Of a stretch of 64,000 bases of DNA, positions 44,518 through 55,053 are shown piece by piece. A program made the position numbers and the translations under genes. How positions within the stretch are numbered: the first letter of the stretch is position 1; every line of letters starts with the position of its first letter. The notes under the pieces are model-generated. The model saw only the letters and a list, made by a program, of their open reading frames with translations. It did no database searches and was not told the DNA's origin. Origin of the DNA: Gonocerus acuteangulatus (taxonomy: Eukaryota > Arthropoda > Insecta > Hemiptera > Coreidae); NCBI GenBank assembly GCA_946811695.1, contig OX328130.1, forward strand, positions 71,891,232-71,955,231, written 5' to 3'.

Positions 44518-44572
44518 ACCACGGCGCTAATGGCCAAGATTTATGTCGATGCGCCGTAAAAAAAGAAAAAAA
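44518..44572 (+). mobile_element. SINE 3' tail fragment (S1-type)
   Basis: 'cggcgctaatggccaagatt' and 'tgtcgatgcgccgt' followed by an A-rich run. Only the tail is left. Confidence 0.65.
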
Positions 44573-44806
44573 GTACGGTACGAAGGACCTGTTATCGTCC
44601 TAGCAATGCATTTAAATATCAAAAAACCTTTCTTAATGAGTGCTTACATCCTAAAGAGAGTGTCAATGCATAATTTCAAATTTTCCTGTCAAGTGGTTTG
44701 GGCCTGGACGATGATAGGTCAGTGAGTCAGTCACTGGTGGTATTTGATAAATATATAGTAGATTTTAAACCAACGCCGAAAATCTTCACTTCGGAAATAA
44801 TATATA

Positions 44807-45695
44807 CTGGGTGCTTCAAAAAAATGTATACACACTTTAAACTATCGTAGTTTTCCCACTCTACAAGGCTAATGTTATATTTCTTCGCCAGGTGGCAGCA
44901 TAATCGTCCCTCTATGTTATATTGTCAGTTGGAAGTTGTAATATCAACATGACGGGCGTACGTTTGAGTTTTGAAGAACGTAAGCAGGTTATTAATTCAA
45001 ACTTAATGGAACTGTCAATAGGCACAATTGTGTTTACTGGGGTGAAGAAAATCCTCACATTACAATTGAAAAAGCTGTAAATTTGCCTGGTGTAAATGTG
45101 TGGTGCGGTTTGTCTTCAAGGGGACTCATTGGACCTTTTCGATTTGAAGGCACTGTAACTGGTATTAATTACCTAACAATGCTTGCTGATTCCATATTTC
45201 CTGCCATTCGTGCATTATACGGTAATGATATGTTTTATTTTCAACAAGATGGTGCCCCGCCGCACTATCACAGGGACGTACGAGCTTACCTGGATCAAAA
45301 TTTGCCGGGCCAGTGGATAGGACGCAGGGGGCCAATCGAGTTTCCAGCACGCTCTCCAGACCTTACACCACTGGATTTCTTCTTATGGGGCACAGTAAAA
45401 AATGAGGTGTACAAACGTAAACCACGTAACCTAGACATTCTTTGGAATGAGATTCAAGCCGTGTGTAGAGAAATCTCATTGGACGTTTTGATACGATGTA
45501 CAGAATCGGTGGTGACTCGTACTCAGAATTGTATTGATGCTGCAGGTCACCAATTTGAACAGTATTAACATTTGGTATTTATGTTTCATTTACATTGGAC
45601 TTTCAGCTTTCTAATTTCCTGAAATTTAACTTTGTAGAACGGTAAATAAATTTTCTATGGAAGTTCAAAGTGTGTATACATTTTTTTGAAGCACC

Positions 45696-45698
<3 letters not shown>
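44807..45698 (+). mobile_element. Internally deleted rosa-type (DD41D) mariner element
   Basis: Terminal inverted repeats of about 32 bp start C(T/A)GGGTGCTTCAAAAAAATG and are identical except for one base. The flanking TA on each side (44805-44806, 45699-45700) is the Tc1/mariner target duplication. Length 892 bp. The transposase gene inside has lost its middle. Near-identical ends suggest recent mobility, perhaps with help from a complete copy elsewhere. Confidence 0.9.
44949..45568 (+). pseudogene. rosa mariner transposase, internally deleted
   Basis: It starts ATGACGGGCGTACGT (MTGVRLSFEERKQVI...), about 22 codons of N-terminus, then jumps to [10 protein letters not shown] in a different frame. 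Helix-turn-helix region and first catalytic aspartate are lost. The 3' part is open for 161 codons from 45083: it keeps the second aspartate (FQQDGAPPH) and the third ([13 protein letters not shown]). Counting gives 41 residues between the aspartates of QQDG and PLDF, hence DD41D. It ends GHQFEQY before TAA at 45566-45568. It cannot make an active enzyme. Confidence 0.85.

Positions 45699-45700
<2 letters not shown>

Positions 45701-45734
<34 letters not shown>
45701..45734. repeat. (TA)n microsatellite at mariner target
   Basis: A TA run of about 35 bases starts at the 3' TA target site. The element inserted at the edge of a pre-existing TA repeat, or the repeat grew from the duplicated TA. 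Confidence 0.9.
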
Positions 45735-45738
<4 letters not shown>

Positions 45739-46019
45739 ATTTTAGCATCCGAAGATCATGAAAAACTATTCTACGCAATATTTAACAATAAATTCAGTGG
45801 GACAAGAGAACACTGACATCTCGTGAAAGCTTCTGAAATGAGGACGACTAACTTTTTTCAAAAAGTTAATACATTTTCCGAAATAAACGTTAGTTTTATT
45901 TTATTATTATTGAATGCTGTTAATGGTTTTCTGAGTGGGGAATCGGATCAATAAAGTGGCCTCGGCCTGACCCTTCAACCCCCCTCCCCTCTATAGAAAG
46001 GAAACTGTGAGAATTGTAT

Positions 46020-46775
46020 ACCCTGACTTTGGCTGCACCTACATTGGCATCCGTATTTCTCCCGATCCGATTTCGTTTGATCGACAACGGCCAACAGCGG
46101 CCGACGTAAGTGGCTACATTGGTCTCGACCCGATCCGATCCGATTTAGTCACAGCTCGTCAGTAGTGACCCCCTAGTGAAGTGAAAATGAGTGATTAAGC
46201 TAAGAAATACCACCTAATAAGCATAGATACCTTCGATTAGGTCAGAGTTGGGCAAACGTTAGCGCGCGCTAAAAGCTGATACCTCTCCGCTAATTTAGCG
46301 AAACTGTAGAAGCCAGCGCTAATAATTAGCGGTTAGCGGCGGCAGTGCGCTAACCGCTAATCTATTTATGAAATATCGTAATTGCTATAGTTACAAGTTG
46401 TAACTATAGCTTAAGCTATTAGCAATTACGATATTTCATAAATAGATTAGCGGTTAGCGCACTGCCGCCACTAACCGCTAATTATTAGCGCTGGCTTTCT
46501 ACAGTTTCGCTAAATTAGCGGAGAGGTATCAGCTTTTAGCGCGCGCTAACGTTTGCCCAACTCTGGATTAGGTTATGTTGGAGGTAAGAGAAGTTTTGGT
46601 ATTTATATTTTAAAATGATTTATAAGAAAGAATCGGTGGCCGTTGGATTGGTCCGGATTGGATCGGGTCTGTATCAATGTAGGCACTTCCATTGAGATGC
46701 ATGTGTTTGTTTTTCTTCCGACAGTCGGTGGCTACTTGGTCGGATCGGAACGGGTCCAGTGTAGGTGCACACTTA
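46020..46775. mobile_element. Inverted-repeat element carrying a nested palindromic MITE
   Basis: The left side 'gctgcacctacattggc...cgatccgattt' and right side 'gtcggatcggaacggg...gtgtaggtgcac' are imperfect inverted repeats. Inner repeats ('gacccgatccgatccg' / 'cggattggatcgggtc') also pair. The hAT-type MITE at 46243-46565 lies between the arms with its own target duplication, so it came later. Superfamily unknown. Confidence 0.6.
46243..46565. mobile_element. hAT-type palindromic MITE, intact, 8-bp TSD
   Basis: The 323-bp sequence is an almost perfect palindrome: CAGAGTTGGGCAAACGTTAG at one end and its complement at the other, centred on 'gttacaagttgtaac'. The flanks are GATTAGGT at 46235-46242 and 46566-46573. 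Short 'tagcg' units abound inside. It matches the composite at 20862-21470. It is non-coding and depends on a hAT transposase in trans. Confidence 0.9.
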
Positions 46776-46959
46776 TGCTATCAGTGACACGATCTCTTTA
46801 GATATCTCAATCAATTGTTGTCATTTCTTATGTCAAACATTATTATTGCCTTGAGAGTTGAGGGGTAAAGGGTTAAGGGGGTAGTCAAAATCAAAGTAAT
46901 TTTCTCTAATTTATGGATAACAAATAAATCAATATTTTTTTATTTTTTATCTCATAAGT

Positions 46960-47180
46960 TTTATATAAGATGTTAAAGTAACAAAAAAAAAAAAAAAAAA
47001 AAAATACTCAAAAAGAAAATGCCGGGACTGTGTTTGACGTACGGAAACCCTCCTTTTGTACGGGCGATAGCAGACGACAATTTTTAATCCGGAACAAAAA
47101 AAAAATAAAATTATTTTGAAAGAAGAAATATTAATTTTTTCGAAAGTGGCGAAGAAGTTTACATTTTCTATTGAAACGTC
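46960..47180 (+). repeat. Interspersed repeat family D
   Basis: 'agatgttaaagtaac', 'aatgccgggactgtgtttga', 'cggaaaccctcctttt' and 'ttaattttttcgaaa' match 39405-39665. An A-run of about 22 lies near its start. Confidence 0.55.
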
Positions 47181-47194
47181 AAATCGTAATAATT

Positions 47195-47310
47195 ATGGGT
47201 TGGGAACATTTCGGGGGGGGGGGGGGGGCTGAGACCATTTCCGGGGTATGGAATACTAAAAACTTAGAGCTTGGAATAGTTTTAGGCAACTAAAACGCTA
47301 ATACTTGTAA
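47195..47310 (+). repeat. Interspersed repeat family F
   Basis: A G-run of about 18 is followed by 'ggggtatggaatactaaaaa' and 'gcaactaaaacgctaatac', like 19500-19600. Confidence 0.45.
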
Positions 47311-47339
47311 AATAAAATATATTTTATGAACTAAGAGAT

Positions 47340-47506
47340 CATAAATTAATTAATGGCTGGGTGGACCTAGGGTCTGTTTGGGACTCCAAATACAACCCAC
47401 GAATGAAGACACTAGAAGATAAAATCTTTAGTACTATGCTCGAGATTTGAACTCAGGTCCTCCAGCATATTAGTCCATTGCTCTACCACTGAGCTAACCT
47501 CGCCCT
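47340..47506 (-). mobile_element. tRNA-like SINE (S3)
   Basis: Second S3 copy, same strand as 43197-43367: box A GGTTAGCTCAGTGGTAGAGC, box B GAGTTCAAATCTC, body 'taaagattttatcttctagt', end 'ccagccattaattaattta'. Confidence 0.8.
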
Positions 47507-47572
47507 AAAGAGAAGTGCAAAACTAAATAAACTAAAAGTCCTATTTTACCTCCTAAGTTGGGTTTAAAGGTA

Positions 47573-47975
47573 CAGTAGAACCTCTCATATCCGTCCTTCC
47601 CACACCCGACTCTTCCCGATATCCGACCGTCTTTGATTCACCGTACTCAACAACAGTTGAGAAGAAATCGACTCGGATGAAGACGAAACAACCAGTGACG
47701 ACATAGCGAGTCTTTCTGCTGCTAAGGACGCCTTCGACGAAGCGCTGAAATACATCCAGCAACATCCAAGTGCAACCCCAATGGATATATTGTGGGCAAA
47801 AACGTGGTTGAGTAAATGTTTGAAATGAATATAGCAACAGTTTCACAATAAAGTATGTGCTGTACATATTTTTATAACTTTGAAAGGTGTTTTTTTGTTT
47901 CTCCCGATATCCGACCTTTTGGCCGTTCCGACCATGGCCCGGTCCCGTCATGGTCGGATATAAGAGGTTCTACTG
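47573..47975 (+). mobile_element. Internally deleted pogo-type element
   Basis: The left end CAGTAGAACCTCTCATATCC and right end GGATATAAGAGGTTCTACTG are inverted repeats of the pogo/Tigger kind. TA flanks both ends (47571-47572, 47976-47977). Between them only the last part of the transposase gene remains. Its 3' end is the seed of the 131-bp satellite that follows. Confidence 0.85.
47661..47829 (+). pseudogene. pogo-type transposase C-terminal remnant
   Basis: The open frame has no start. It reads EEIDSDEDETTSDDIASLSA, then AKDAFDEALKYIQQHPSATP and MDILWAKTWLSKCLK before TGA. An acidic stretch followed by 'AL.YI(Q)Q' helix is what one sees at the C-terminus of pogo/Tigger and jerky-type proteins, after the DDE domain. 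DNA-binding and catalytic domains are gone. The family call leans on the terminal repeats as much as on the peptide. Confidence 0.6.
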
Positions 47976-50385
47976 TAATCAAATTGATGAACCTGCTTTA
48001 ACTAGAGTGCCGGAGCGATTTCTTCTATTATCTCCCGATATCCGACCTTTTGGCCGTTCCGACCATGGCCCGGTCCCGTCATGGTCGGATATAAGAGGTT
48101 CTACTGTAATCAAATTGATGAACCTGCTTTAACTAGAGTGCCGGAGCGATTTCTTCTATTATCTCCCGATATCCGACCTTTTGGCCGTTCCGACCATGGC
48201 CCGGTCCCGTCATGGTCGGATATAAGAGGTTCTACTATCAAATTGATGAACCTGCTTTAACTAGAGTGCCGGAGCGATTTCTTCTATTATCTCCCGATAT
48301 CCGACCTTTTGGCCGTTCCGACCATGGCCCGGTCTCGTCATGGTCGGATATAAGAGGTTCTACTGTAATCAAATTGATGAACCTGCTTTAACTAGAGTGC
48401 CGGAGCGATTTCTTCTATTATCTCCCGATATCCGACCTTTTGGCCGTTCCGACCATGGCCCGGTCCCGTCATGGTCGGATATAAGAGGTTCTACTGTAAT
48501 CAAATTGATGAACCTGCTTTAACTAGAGTGCCGGAGCGATTTCTTCTATTATCTCCCGATATCCGACCTTTTGGCCGTTCCGACCATGGCCCGGTCTCGT
48601 CATGGTCGGATATAAGAGGTTCTACTGTAATCAAATTGATGAACCTGCTTTAACTAGAGTGCCGGAGCGATTTCTTCTATTATCTCCCGATATCAGACCT
48701 ATTGGCCGTTCCGACCATGGCCCGGTCCCGTCATGGTCGGATATAAGAGGTTCTACTATCAAATTGATGAACCTGCTTTAACTAGAGTGCGCGGAGCGAT
48801 TTCTTCTATTATCTCCCTATATCCGACCTTTTGGCCGTTCCGACCATGGCCCGGTCCCGTCATGGTCGGATATAAGAGGTTCTACTGTAATCAAATTGAT
48901 GAACCTGCTTTAACTAGAGTGCCGGAGCGATTTCTTCTATTATCTCCCGATATCCGACCTTTTGGCCGTTCCGACCATGGCCCGGTCTCGTCATGGTCGG
49001 ATATAAGAGGTTCTACTGTAATCAAATTGATGAACCTGCTTTAACTAGAGTGCCGGAGCGATTTCTTCTATTATCTCCCGATATCAGACCTATTGGCCGT
49101 TCCGACCATGGCCCGGTCCCGTCATGGTCGGATATAAGAGGTTCTACTATCAAATTGATGAACCTGCTTTAACTAGAGTGCGCGGAGCGATTTCTTCTAT
49201 TATCTCCCTATATCCGACCTTTTGGCCGTTCCGACCATGGCCCGGTCCCGTCATGGTCGGATATAAGAGGTTCTACTGTAATCAAATTGATGAACCTGCT
49301 TTAACTAGAGTGCCGGAGCGATTTCTTCTATTATCTCCCGATATCCGACCTTTTGGCCGTTCCGACCATGGCCCGGTCTCGTCATGGTCGGATATAAGAG
49401 GTTCTACTGTAATCAAATTGATGAACCTGCTTTAACTAGAGTGCCGGAGCGATTTCTTCTATTATCTCCCGATATCAGACCTATTGGCCGTTCCGACCAT
49501 GGCCCGGTCCCGTCATGGTCGGATATAAGAGGTTCTACTATCAAATTGATGAACCTGCTTTAACTAGAGTGCGCGGAGCGATTTCTTCTATTATCTCCCT
49601 ATATCCGACCTTTTGGCCGTTCCGACCATGGCCCGGTCCCGTCATGGTCGGATATAAGAGGTTCTACTGTAATCAAATTGATGAACCTGCTTTAACTAGA
49701 GTGCCGGAGCGATTTCTTCTATTATCTCCCGATATCCGACCTTTTGGCCGTTCCGACCATGGCCCGGTCTCGTCATGGTCGGATATAAGAGGTTCTACTG
49801 TAATCAAATTGATGAACCTGCTTTAACTAGAGTGCCGGAGCGATTTCTTCTATTATCTCCCGATATCAGACCTATTGGCCGTTCCGACCATGGCCCGGTC
49901 CCGTCATGGTCGGATATAAGAGGTTCTACTATCAAATTGATGAACCTGCTTTAACTAGAGTGCGCGGAGCGATTTCTTCTATTATCTCCCTATATCCGAC
50001 CTTTTGGCCGTTCCGACCATGGCCCGGTCCCGTCATGGTCGGATATAAGAGGTTCTACTGTAATCAAATTGATGAACCTGCTTTAACTAGAGTGCCGGAG
50101 CGATTTCTTCTATTATCTCCCGATATCCGACCTTTTGGCCGTTCCGACCATGGCCCGGTCCCGTCATGGTCGGATATAAGAGGTTCTACTGTAATCAAAT
50201 TGATGAACCTGCTTTAACTAGAGTGCCGGAGCGATTTCTTCTATTAACTCCCGATATCCGACCTTTTGGCCGTTCCGACCATGGCCCGGTTCCGTCATGG
50301 TCGGATATAAGAGGTTCTACTGTAATCAAATTGATGAACCTGCTTTAACTAGAGTGCGCGGAGAGATTTCTTCTATTATCTTTTT
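47890..50385. repeat. 131-bp satellite derived from the pogo 3' end, about 19 units
   Basis: Each unit holds about 75 bases of pogo 3' end (from 'tctcccgatatccgacc' through 'catggtcggatataagagg' to 'ttctactg') plus about 55 bases of original flank ('aatcaaattgatgaacctgc', 'agtgccggagcgatttcttc'). The first unit is the end of the element at 47573-47975 itself. Short frames of 60-103 codons (MVGYKRFY...) are repetition artefacts. The array stops at a degenerate unit before 50380. Confidence 0.9.
48676..50105. repeat. 391-bp higher-order repeat (trimer), about four copies
   Basis: Marker changes recur every 391 bases: 'gatatcagacctattggc' (48690, 49081, 49472, 49863), then 'ctactatcaaattg' lacking GTA, 'gtgcgcggagcg' and 'ctccctatatccg'. 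Each 391-bp block is three monomers. Copies are nearly identical, so the block was amplified after the monomers had diverged. Confidence 0.85.
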
Positions 50386-50404
50386 TTTTGTTGTAAATTT
50401 GCCT

Positions 50405-50585
50405 AAAGATGGAAAAAGACTCGCTGATCAGAGGATTAGACTATAGAAGAAAACCCCAGAAGACTCGCTGATCAGAGGATTAGACTATAGAAGAAAACCC
50501 CAGAAGAGGATTAGACTATAGAAGAAAACCCCAGAAGACTCGCTGATCAGAGGATTAGACTATAGAAGAAAACCCCAGAAGAAAC
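50405..50585. repeat. Short tandem repeat, ~60-bp unit
   Basis: 'gactcgctgatcagaggatt' followed by 'agactatagaagaaaacccc' recurs three times in full and once in part directly after the satellite. Confidence 0.85.
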
Positions 50586-51051
50586 GAGAAAGAAGCTTGG
50601 AGATTGCTTCCATTGTTAATATTTTTCTATTGTGTTCTTTCGCTTCGTCTCTAGAACCTTTTAAAAATCTTTCAACGACGTCGTCTTGATGGCCATTTTG
50701 TTTTTACAAAAAAAACTAACTTTAGAGATTATAAAATTGTTAAAGCATAAGTATATTATTAATAAAAAAGATTTTAGTATGAAATTGTGAGTTTTGAGTT
50801 CCTTTGGACACCTACTAAACCGGAATAAGTTTTGAAGAAATTTTTCATTTTTATGGTTTTTTTTTTGTTTTGTTATTTATCTTCTTACCAAAACGGAACA
50901 ATGAACATATAAAATATTATTTTTAACTGAATAATTCGTCATTTCCACGATTGGTAAAATATTTATGCCACGATTTGAATTACACTCGTATGAATATATT
51001 CCTATATAAATAATTATATTATATTTATTTATATATTTATTTATAATAGTT
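50586..51051. other. No recognised feature
   Basis: AT-rich. A 62-codon minus-strand frame reaches into the neighbouring repeat and is not called. Confidence 0.4.
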
Positions 51052-51289
51052 GAAAATGGTTTCATTCGTTTTCCTAGCCCAAGAAGCCTATAAAACGAGT
51101 ACTTACAAGCTTATGAACTCAAAAACGTAAGCGTTACGATTTTTTTTGTGCGAATTTCGCCCCAAACGCCATCTTCCAGTGGGCGGATTTTGCTGGTTAA
51201 CGAACTTGACCTTTCAAATTAGACGACAGATTTTTGTACCAAATTTCATCAAAATCGGACCATCAGGGAAGCCAGAAATCCGCGAACAG

Positions 51290-51384
<95 letters not shown>

Positions 51385-51452
51385 AATTTTCGGTCTCTAG
51401 GGGTTCTGAAACGCGAAATTTTCTAGTCGGCACTTCCGGATTGTTTCATTGT
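51052..51452 (-). mobile_element. Family A 5' part, truncated
   Basis: The minus strand covers 'aatccggaagtgccgactag' to 'aaaacgaatgaaaccatttt', with the TA tract at 51295-51381. Both the 5' hairpin and the 3' terminus are missing. Confidence 0.65.
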
Positions 51453-51600
51453 ATATTTATTTATATAGGAATATATTGTTTATATTTTATATTTATTTAT
51501 ATAGGAATATATTGTATATATTTTATATTTATTTATATATAATATAAATAATTATATTATATTTATTTATATAGGAATATATAAATAGTTTTATATATTC
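51453..51600. repeat. AT-rich tandem repeat (~36 bp)
   Basis: 'atttatttatataggaatat' with 'attgtatatattttat' recurs about four times, next to the truncated family A copy. A relative of the unit is also at 50990-51030. Confidence 0.75.
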
Positions 51601-51679
51601 ATATATAAACACTAACTAAGCACTTCTCATAGAGCCATCCATAAAATCGAATTGCCGTTCAAATCCAACGACCCAGAAC

Positions 51680-51722
51680 AGGAATTGTTAGCCAACTAAA
51701 ACACTATTACACCCCCCCCCCA
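51680..51722 (+). repeat. Family F end fragment
   Basis: 'ttagccaactaaaacactat' then 'tacaccccccccccc', as at 19570-19613. Confidence 0.45.
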
Positions 51723-51767
51723 AGAAAAAAACAAACAAACTCAGTGATCTTATTTAATTTTCTTTTT

Positions 51768-52251
51768 AGCGCGGTTACTCCCTATCTCCATAGGGAGAAA
51801 CCGCTTATGAGGTTGACCTCACGACGCGATCCAGAAGTGCCGACTAGAAACTTTCACGTTTCAGACCCTATAGATCACGAAAATATAGGTGGCTAAAATT
51901 TGTATATATATATATATTTATATATATGCTTATCTTTTCGCGCTCTAGCAAGCTCAAAAATGGTCCGATTTTGAAGAAACTTGGTACAAAAATCTGTCGT
52001 CTGATTTGAAAGGTCAAGCCAGCAGAATCCACCCACTGGAAGATAGTTTTTGCGAAAAAAACGAATTTGCTAGTAAAACAAGATACTTTAAATGACAACG
52101 AATTTTTGGATGTTTAGAATAGAGCCTTCTCAGCAGTAGTCAAAGAGTAAGTACGTTTTCAGTACGTAATTGCATTGAGAGTTTAAGAATTATCCGCTTC
52201 TTCGAGATGTACGTAACCGCGCTAAGATTACGCAGTTCCTGCGAGTCGGAC
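51768..52251 (+). mobile_element. Family A, short complete copy
   Basis: It has both ends, AGCGCGGTTACTCCC at 51768 and GTAACCGCGCTAAG plus hairpin CGCAG-TTC-CTGCG and gagtcggac at 52251, with T-runs outside both. An internal deletion leaves 484 bp, including a short TA tract (51903-51926). Because it is compact, it shows the Helentron-like plan most clearly: an 11-bp 5' motif, whose inverted copy lies 28 bases inside the 3' end. Confidence 0.8.
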
Positions 52252-52964
52252 TTTTTTTTTTTTTTTTTTAGGTTTTTATGACACATTTTTACTATTTCGG
52301 GAGGGGGGGGGGCTGCAGCCCTTATTTTTCAAATTGGGATCTTATTGACCCATTGATAATGGCTACATTTCACATACCAAGATTTTGATATCTCCTTAAA
52401 AATGTTTTCTTTCGTTTCCCTACGGTCGTAAACCTACAAAAAGCGTTTTGGAACCCTACAACCACATAGCTTTTGTGAGTTATAACCTCAGACGCCAATT
52501 CTGACATTCGACTCATACCTTCAACCCACTCAGAATTATATTCCTGAAAAAATACTATTGCAGTCAATGTTTTCTGTAATCGGGGGTTTCCTAATCCCTG
52601 AGGTTGTTAAGGTTGACTTATTCTTCTCCGGAGAACGGGATGGGAAAAGCGTTTCCTCGATGATTCATGTATTGTGACTCATTGATTCAACACATTTTCT
52701 CGCTTCAGATAGGTCGTTTTTTTTTTTGCTTTCTTATTGCGGCTATTGTTCTGTTCTGAGGACAAAGAGAGCAGCCACAATAGTTCATTGGAATTTAGCA
52801 ACATAAAAAACAAAACTGGAGCTGATGGGATATTGAAATACGTTTTAGCGTTCAATCACTATTTCAATGACAGCATGTACAGTTTAGAAAAATTATATAT
52901 TCAATTTAAATATTTCTTTTAGTAAACTAACGTTGGTTTACTCTAACTAAAAATATACTCACAT
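52252..52964. other. No recognised feature
   Basis: Unassigned. A 65-codon minus-strand frame at 52370-52567 and a 61-codon plus-strand frame at 52737-52922 have no recognisable domains. Confidence 0.4.
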
Positions 52965-53336
52965 ACTTATATCCGTTACATTACTCATATATCCGTTACA
53001 TTACTCACATATCCGTTACATTACTCATATATCCGTTACACTACTCATATATCCGTTACATTACTCATATATACGTTACATTACTCATATATCCGTTACA
53101 TTACTCATATATCCGTTACATTACTCATATATCCGTTACATTACTCATATATCCGTTACATTACTCATATATCCGTTACATTACTCATATATCCGTTACA
53201 TTACTCATATACCCGTTACATTACTCATATATACGTTACATTACTCATATATCCGTTACATTACTCATATATCCGTTACATTACTCATATATACGTTACA
53301 TTACTCATATATACGTTACATTACTCATATATCCGT
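52965..53336. repeat. 20-bp minisatellite, about 18 units
   Basis: The unit is 'atatccgttacattactcat', with single changes in a few units (acg for ccg, cac for tat). There are no spacers of varying sequence, so it is not a CRISPR array. Confidence 0.95.
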
Positions 53337-53579
53337 TAAATTTTTAGTTTTTAATTTATTAACTAGTTTATTGCATACTTTGATTCAGAACAAAGGTAAA
53401 ATAGGTATGTATGTATTTTGTTACTTTAAATAAAGAGTGTTTATTTATCAGCTGTAATGGGGAAAAAATGAGGTCACAACTACAGGCTTAGCCTAATTAA
53501 AACAAAATGAAAACAAGTTAGTTTTAATAATTTACTTGATTATAGAAATAACGTATGATTTACATTCAAATTCACGTTA

Positions 53580-53749
53580 TTTTAGTAAAACTAAACTAAA
53601 CTAAACTGAAGCTTTTAATTTTAGTTTATCTAATATCCATTAATTAATTTAATTTTAGTTTTTTTTTGTTGCAATTTTTAGTTTGGATTTAGTTTATTCT
53701 AAAAAGTGAATATAGTTTTAATTTTAGTTTTTAGTTTTGCCCAACACTG
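53580..53749. mobile_element. Possible hAT-type end
   Basis: It ends 'ttagttttgcccaacactg', complement CAGTGTTGGGCAAAAC, as at the other hAT-type elements. It is preceded by 'tttagttt' repeats. The other end and a target duplication were not found. Confidence 0.4.
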
Positions 53750-53892
53750 ATTGTAACAAATAAAAATGACTCAAGTAAAACATAGAGTTTACCAGGATAT
53801 TTTAAATCTATAAATTTCAAGATTCGTATTAGAACCCCAATGTCTGCATCCAAGATTTCACACCATTCCTCATTTCAGTTTTATTTTGAATA

Positions 53893-53971
53893 TCTATATA
53901 TATAAAAATCACGTGTCTGTTTGTTTGTTCCTTATACAAATCCACACCGTTTGACCGTTTTTGACCAAACT
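53893..53971 (+). mobile_element. Family H Helitron 5' fragment
   Basis: A^TCTATATATATAAAAATCAC to 'gaccgtttttgaccaaact'. Only the first 79 bases; no 3' hairpin. Confidence 0.75.
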
Positions 53972-54167
53972 GCAGGGTTTTCATTTAAACCCCTATTACA
54001 CTACCTTAACACATACATTTAAAAATATTCAATCAAACAAGCTGGTTTCCTAGTGAGAGCAAGTTCAGAAGATGCTACTCACTCTGTTATTAACAAGAAG
54101 CGGAACTTGTGGAAAATTTGTACTTAAATGTGTATTTTGTTGCTTTTTTGCCTTTTTGTATACTAAA

Positions 54168-55053
54168 TTTGTGGAACAGCTACTTTAAATACTCATGAAG
54201 AGTAACAGAGCTCAACTCTCATGGTAACAAATCCGGAAGGCGAAATTTAGCACTATAGCCCTCCATTTCAGGGGAATATTTGAACAAGATATTTCAGCAC
54301 CAATTTTAACCACTGGTTTGGATCCAATCGACTTTGAAGGGTCGATTGATTTTAAATCCATTTATTGAGATTTTAGCATAATAATGACTCTCCTTGGGTA
54401 AGGAAATCCAAATTCTAGCGTTTACCCAATGTCGCAATCCAGAAGTACTTGCCAAAAATGTTTAAATATTTCATAAGCCACAAATAACCCAAAATTCATG
54501 AATCGTCACCAATCGGATGCAATGAACTCCATTGGCGTGACTTCTAGGCATTAAAATGCTTTTATCTTCAGAAGTTGTATAAGAAGCAGCGCAGAAGCGG
54601 TGCTTTGCAGCTATGAACAAGGCAAATAGAAAACCATATTCATAAAACTTTTGAAGCCCCACCTCTACCAAATTTGGAATGAACCCCAATAACAAATTAT
54701 AAAATACTGCGGAAGACTTTGGGAAGCTGACTATCAACAAGAAAAGTTTTATTTTCCATTTGGATTTAGGGAAGATAATCCGTCTTTCGGTTCTAGAAAC
54801 CTTCTAAGTCGGATTGGTGGCTAAATTCGGAGGTCAAATGAGGAGCTTGGTATCAAAGTTGGACAACTCCATTGAATTTCAATTGAAAAAATGGAGTTGT
54901 CCAACGTTTTTACCAAGCTCCTGAAATATTTTGTTCAAATATTCTAGAGGGATTATTTTGAATCGGAAGCCTATAGTGTGCTATATTTCACACACCTGAT
55001 TCAGCTAAGGTATATTTCACTTCATTAGCATTTAGACACGCTGTTCCACAAAT
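54168..55053. mobile_element. Foldback element with imperfect inverted arms
   Basis: 'atttgtggaacagc' at 54168 pairs with 'gctgttccacaaat' at 55040-55053, and further blocks pair inside ('atatttgaacaagatatttc' with 'gaaatattttgttcaaatat'). A second, tighter palindrome at about 54839-54923 ('ggagcttggta', 'gttggacaactccat') lies near the centre. An 89-codon minus-strand frame inside has no known domain. Class unknown. Confidence 0.55.

Noticed and set aside
47887..50348. Repeated 60-103-codon frames (MVGYKRFY...)
   Set aside because: Translations of the pogo-derived satellite running across a transposon end and its flank.
52965..53336. Possible CRISPR array
   Set aside because: Plain 20-bp tandem repeat without unique spacers, in a eukaryotic genome. 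The 131-bp and 93-bp arrays are rejected for the same reason.
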